A stretch of 16,471 nucleotides of DNA from an uncultured Prevotella sp. GTDB lineage: Bacteria; Bacteroidota; Bacteroidia; Bacteroidales; Bacteroidaceae. The translations under genes and the position numbers were made by a program. Shown here one piece after another: positions 14,674 through 16,471 of this stretch. How positions within the stretch are numbered: the first letter of the stretch is position 1; every line of letters starts with the position of its first letter. The notes beneath the pieces were generated by a model. That model made no database searches and was not told the origin of the DNA. It saw only the letters and a program-made list of their open reading frames with translations. The stretch spans positions 1 through 16,471 of the forward strand of contig URUK01000047.1 of the NCBI GenBank assembly GCA_900551055.1. Direction: 5' to 3'.

Positions 14674-14676
14674 CAT
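14620..14676 (-). CDS. possible leader micro-ORF (18 codons)
   Basis: The frame encodes MEVKEVKEVIAELRLLGS. It starts next to the outer arm of the hairpin element and has an AAGGA 8 nt before its ATG, which is better than most genes in this window. The Glu-Val-Lys repeats simply follow from the GAAGTTAAA repeat units, so it may be an accident of repeat DNA. If translated, ribosomes would open the outer stem. I keep it as a low-confidence entry. Confidence 0.2.
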   Translation of the reverse strand: MEVKEVKEVIAELRLLGS

Positions 14677-14715
14677 AATCGTTTTCCTTATTTATTTACT
14701 CCACACGTAAAGAAG

Positions 14716-16032
14716 CTACTTCCCTGCCTCCGCCATGTTCCTTGCCGGCATGTCGAGACTTAACGGAGCCTCCTTGCGCAGCATGCGCGCGGCCTCGCCC
14801 GTGAGCCAAAGGTAATGGTCGGAGGGCTTGCCGTCCATGTCGATGAACTGCGCCTTGTCGCTTACCGGTGGATTGTCGGTACACTTGAAGATGGCTGTAC
14901 CCTCGTCAACCTCGTCGAACATGGCGACGTATATCATCTCCGCACCGGCGAGCATGGCCGTCGACAGCTGCTGCCAGTAGAAGCGTCCGCCCTGTCGGGG
15001 GATGCTGCCCACGGGCTTGACGTCGTCAGGGAACTCCCTCTTGCTTAAGTTGTGCCAACTGAAACCGGGAGTTACCGCCGGCACGTATGCCACTCCGTTG
15101 TCGCTGCACCAGCGCAAGTCGCCTATTATAAGGTCGCGGTAGCGGTTCATGTCGTTGTGCAACAGCGGCGAGAAACGCTGTATGGTCCACGGCAACACGA
15201 TGTCGGCCTGCCGTATCAGCGTGTGCAGGTAAGGGTCGTGTACGCAGTCGGCTTCAAGCGTGCGCCAGAACGTCGGCACGCCGAGCATCACCGCACAGCC
15301 GCCGTATTCGGGGTCGTTCTTGAGGAAATCGATAAGTCTCTCCAAGCCTATGTTGCGTATGTTGTACGGCCTGTCGGGGAAACCTACGCCCCATATTGCC
15401 ACCACGGGTTTGCCGTTGTGGTGCAGGTAGGTGTTACGCCCCTCGGGGTTTGTAACGTGAAGCTCGTCGACAAGGCGTTTCCAGTCGGCAATTACAGACG
15501 AGCAGTCCTCGCCGTTGCCCTTCAGCCCGGACAGGTCGTACATCACGGCGATGGCCCTGTCATACTTCTGCGCGGCTTCGAGCGCGTAGCCGAGTATCTT
15601 GTCCGGCGCGCCGCCTTTGTTCGCGGGGCGCGTATAGTCGAAGAAACGCTGCATGAAAACGCCGTCGAGTCCGTACTCGGCCATCCACTTAAAGTGCAGG
15701 TCAACGGTCGACTTGTCGGCCGAGCTGAACACCCGTGCCGCGCTGCCGTCGGCGTGCTTAAACTTTGTCTCGTATGTTTTCGCATACTCGCTGACGTCCG
15801 GCCACGCATCGATGGTGCAGTGGTCTTCGTCAAACTCCTTGCCTACGCCGTAGTGGCCGAAGCCCTGCCCCGTGCCGTCCTGCGGTCCGCGGAACCATCC
15901 TTGGTAGCCGGCCATAATCAGTCCCTTGTATTCAGGGTATGACGTCTGTTGCGCATGCTTCGTGGCCGCCTGCGAGCAGATGCCCACCGAAAGGCATGCC
16001 GCCGCAATAATAGTCTTTATCCTCATTTTCAT
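14716..16032 (-). CDS. GH99/GH71-like secreted glycoside hydrolase family protein
   Basis: A 438-residue exported protein resembling the GH99-like/GH71-like group, often labelled simply 'xylosidase' or 'hypothetical' in Bacteroidales. Residues 1-22 are the signal peptide (MKMRIKTIIAAACLSVGICS...). The body shows the group's barrel features: GLIMAGYQGWFRGPQDG (37-53), the WMAEYGLDGVFMQRFF segment, IAVMYDLSGLKG, GKPVVAIWGVGF, the PGFSWHNL segment, and YVAMFDEVDEGTAIFK near residue 370. The DExDEGT motif corresponds in position to the catalytic Glu-containing ExxE segment of GH99, but here it reads Asp-Glu-Val-Asp-Glu. GH99 enzymes act on alpha-mannosides; the substrate of this branch is not known to me. 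No SusC/SusD pair is in the window. Its promoter is at about 16094-16101 and it probably leads a two-gene operon with the esterase. Confidence 0.85.
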   Translation of the reverse strand: MKMRIKTIIAAACLSVGICSQAATKHAQQTSYPEYKGLIMAGYQGWFRGPQDGTGQGFGHYGVGKEFDEDHCTIDAWPDVSEYAKTYETKFKHADGSAARVFSSADKSTVDLHFKWMAEYGLDGVFMQRFFDYTRPANKGGAPDKILGYALEAAQKYDRAIAVMYDLSGLKGNGEDCSSVIADWKRLVDELHVTNPEGRNTYLHHNGKPVVAIWGVGFPDRPYNIRNIGLERLIDFLKNDPEYGGCAVMLGVPTFWRTLEADCVHDPYLHTLIRQADIVLPWTIQRFSPLLHNDMNRYRDLIIGDLRWCSDNGVAYVPAVTPGFSWHNLSKREFPDDVKPVGSIPRQGGRFYWQQLSTAMLAGAEMIYVAMFDEVDEGTAIFKCTDNPPVSDKAQFIDMDGKPSDHYLWLTGEAARMLRKEAPLSLDMPARNMAEAGK

Positions 16033-16093
16033 ATAATATTGTCTATTAACGGTTTTTCATAAAATGCCGCCATTGCCTGCGGCTTACGGAGCA

Positions 16094-16101
16094 CAAAATT
16101 A
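16094..16101 (-). promoter_or_regulatory. -7 box of the GH99-like gene
   Basis: The minus strand reads TAATTTTG, matching TAnnTTTG. The -33 position offers only TTTTAG, a weak match. The leader would be about 55 nt and includes a small GCCGC/GCGGC stem (about 16064-16083). Confidence 0.5.
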
Positions 16102-16244
16102 CGTCGCGGCAATAAAAAACCGCTAAAATAACGGATAACCGGCGATTAAAAATCGATTAAATTCACACAACTTGTCAATTTAACCGTTTTAATCTGTTTC
16201 ACGGCGGAATGGCAGTGAGGAAGAAGCAGGCCAAAGCCAATATC

Positions 16245-16305
16245 ACACCCACCCCAACCCTAACTAACACCCACCCCAACCCTCCCGAAGGGAGGGAGCT
16301 TGATT
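16245..16305 (-). repeat. CTCCCTCCC-type dispersed repeat, copy B (61 nt)
   Basis: Read on the minus strand it starts AATCAAGCTCCCTCCCTTCG, then GGAGGGTTGGGGTGGGTGTT, and ends with a second GTTGGGGTGGGTGT half. It matches copy C (16363-16423) at 56 of 61 positions by my count and lies in the opposite orientation. CCCTCCC/GGGAGGG around TTCG forms a tight hairpin. Confidence 0.88.
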
Positions 16306-16362
16306 AGCTGTATTCCACTGGTGCCGATTTGCTATCCGCGCATGGCTGAATGGGAAAAAGGC

Positions 16363-16423
16363 AATCAAACTCCCTCCCTTCGGGAGGGTTGGGGTGGGTG
16401 TTAGTTAGAGTTGGAGCGAGTGT
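16363..16423 (+). repeat. CTCCCTCCC-type dispersed repeat, copy C (61 nt)
   Basis: Starts AATCAAACTCCCTCCCTTCG and continues as in copy B, with five differences, four of them in the last 16 nt. Together with copy B and a 57-nt spacer (16306-16362) it makes a BIME-like inverted pair able to form a long stem. No target-site duplication or transposase is visible. Confidence 0.88.
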
Positions 16424-16471
16424 TCAATTGGGTTCATCCGCAAATCTGTTGGATGAGGAATACGATTATAA

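Larger units (their letters stand above)
16033..16471. other. non-coding right edge with promoter and inverted repeat pair
   Basis: The 439 nt carry no supported gene. They contain the leader and promoter of the GH99-like gene (16033-16101), an AT-rich stretch (16102-16200) in which I see nothing, and two 61-nt repeats in inverted orientation (16245-16305 and 16363-16423). The final 48 nt show nothing recognisable. Confidence 0.65.

Noticed and set aside
15052..15942. 296-codon open frame on the plus strand opposite the GH99-like gene
   Set aside because: Shadow frame: composition is Val/Arg/His-rich with no domain, and the minus strand encodes a complete exported family member.
16245..16423. 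inverted repeats as ends of an insertion sequence
   Set aside because: The spacer is only 57 nt, with no transposase and no visible target duplication; a REP/BIME reading fits better.

Overview
The window reads as a chromosomal segment of a Bacteroidales bacterium, most likely a Prevotella-type genus. The grounds are: export signals of the 'MKK...AQ' style on almost every secreted protein; promoters of the Bacteroidetes pattern (TTTG, 19-20 nt, TAnnTTTG) instead of sigma70 boxes; few Shine-Dalgarno sequences; a PorG-like - UppS - BamA - OmpH - MurI gene order known from Porphyromonas and Bacteroides; and intergenic repeats of a kind common in Prevotella. This assignment is by recognition; no search was run.

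Layout. All genes except upp are on the minus strand, so they read right to left. 213-1463 encodes a secreted protein of unknown role with a C-terminal sorting-like tail, its own promoter and a clear terminator. 1643-9995 is a cell-envelope cluster. In transcription order it holds a lipoprotein with an Asp-box propeller-like region, a PorG/DUF6089-type outer-membrane protein, undecaprenyl diphosphate synthase (uppS), the outer-membrane assembly factor BamA, three tandem OmpH/Skp-like periplasmic chaperones, and glutamate racemase (murI). 10230-11834 is ATP-type phosphoenolpyruvate carboxykinase (pckA), which shares a 286-nt divergent promoter region with upp (12121-12780, plus strand). 13117-14526 and 14716-16032 are a secreted sialate-O-acetylesterase-like SGNH esterase and a secreted GH99/GH71-like protein. 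They form a two-gene carbohydrate unit separated by a strongly structured 189-nt spacer. The right end (16033-16471) is non-coding and carries an inverted pair of 61-nt repeats.

How it fits together. UppS supplies the lipid carrier for peptidoglycan and glycan assembly and MurI supplies D-glutamate for peptidoglycan. OmpH proteins escort outer-membrane proteins to BamA, and the PorG-like protein and the lipoprotein are probably outer-membrane clients or partners. pckA and upp are core metabolism (C4/PEP interconversion and uracil salvage). The last two genes probably trim host or plant glycans.

Most of the window is ordinary housekeeping DNA, and I do not see a clearly new defence, mobile or biosynthetic system. 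The points most worth a second look are: a C9 tract early in the secreted protein gene, whose loss or gain of one base would truncate it; two intergenic RNA-like hairpins, one between ompH copies and one with a micro-ORF before the esterase; gene boundaries of murI and ompH formed by a simple AT repeat; the inverted REP-like pair at the right edge; and a Tyr/Asn-rich surface loop in BamA.
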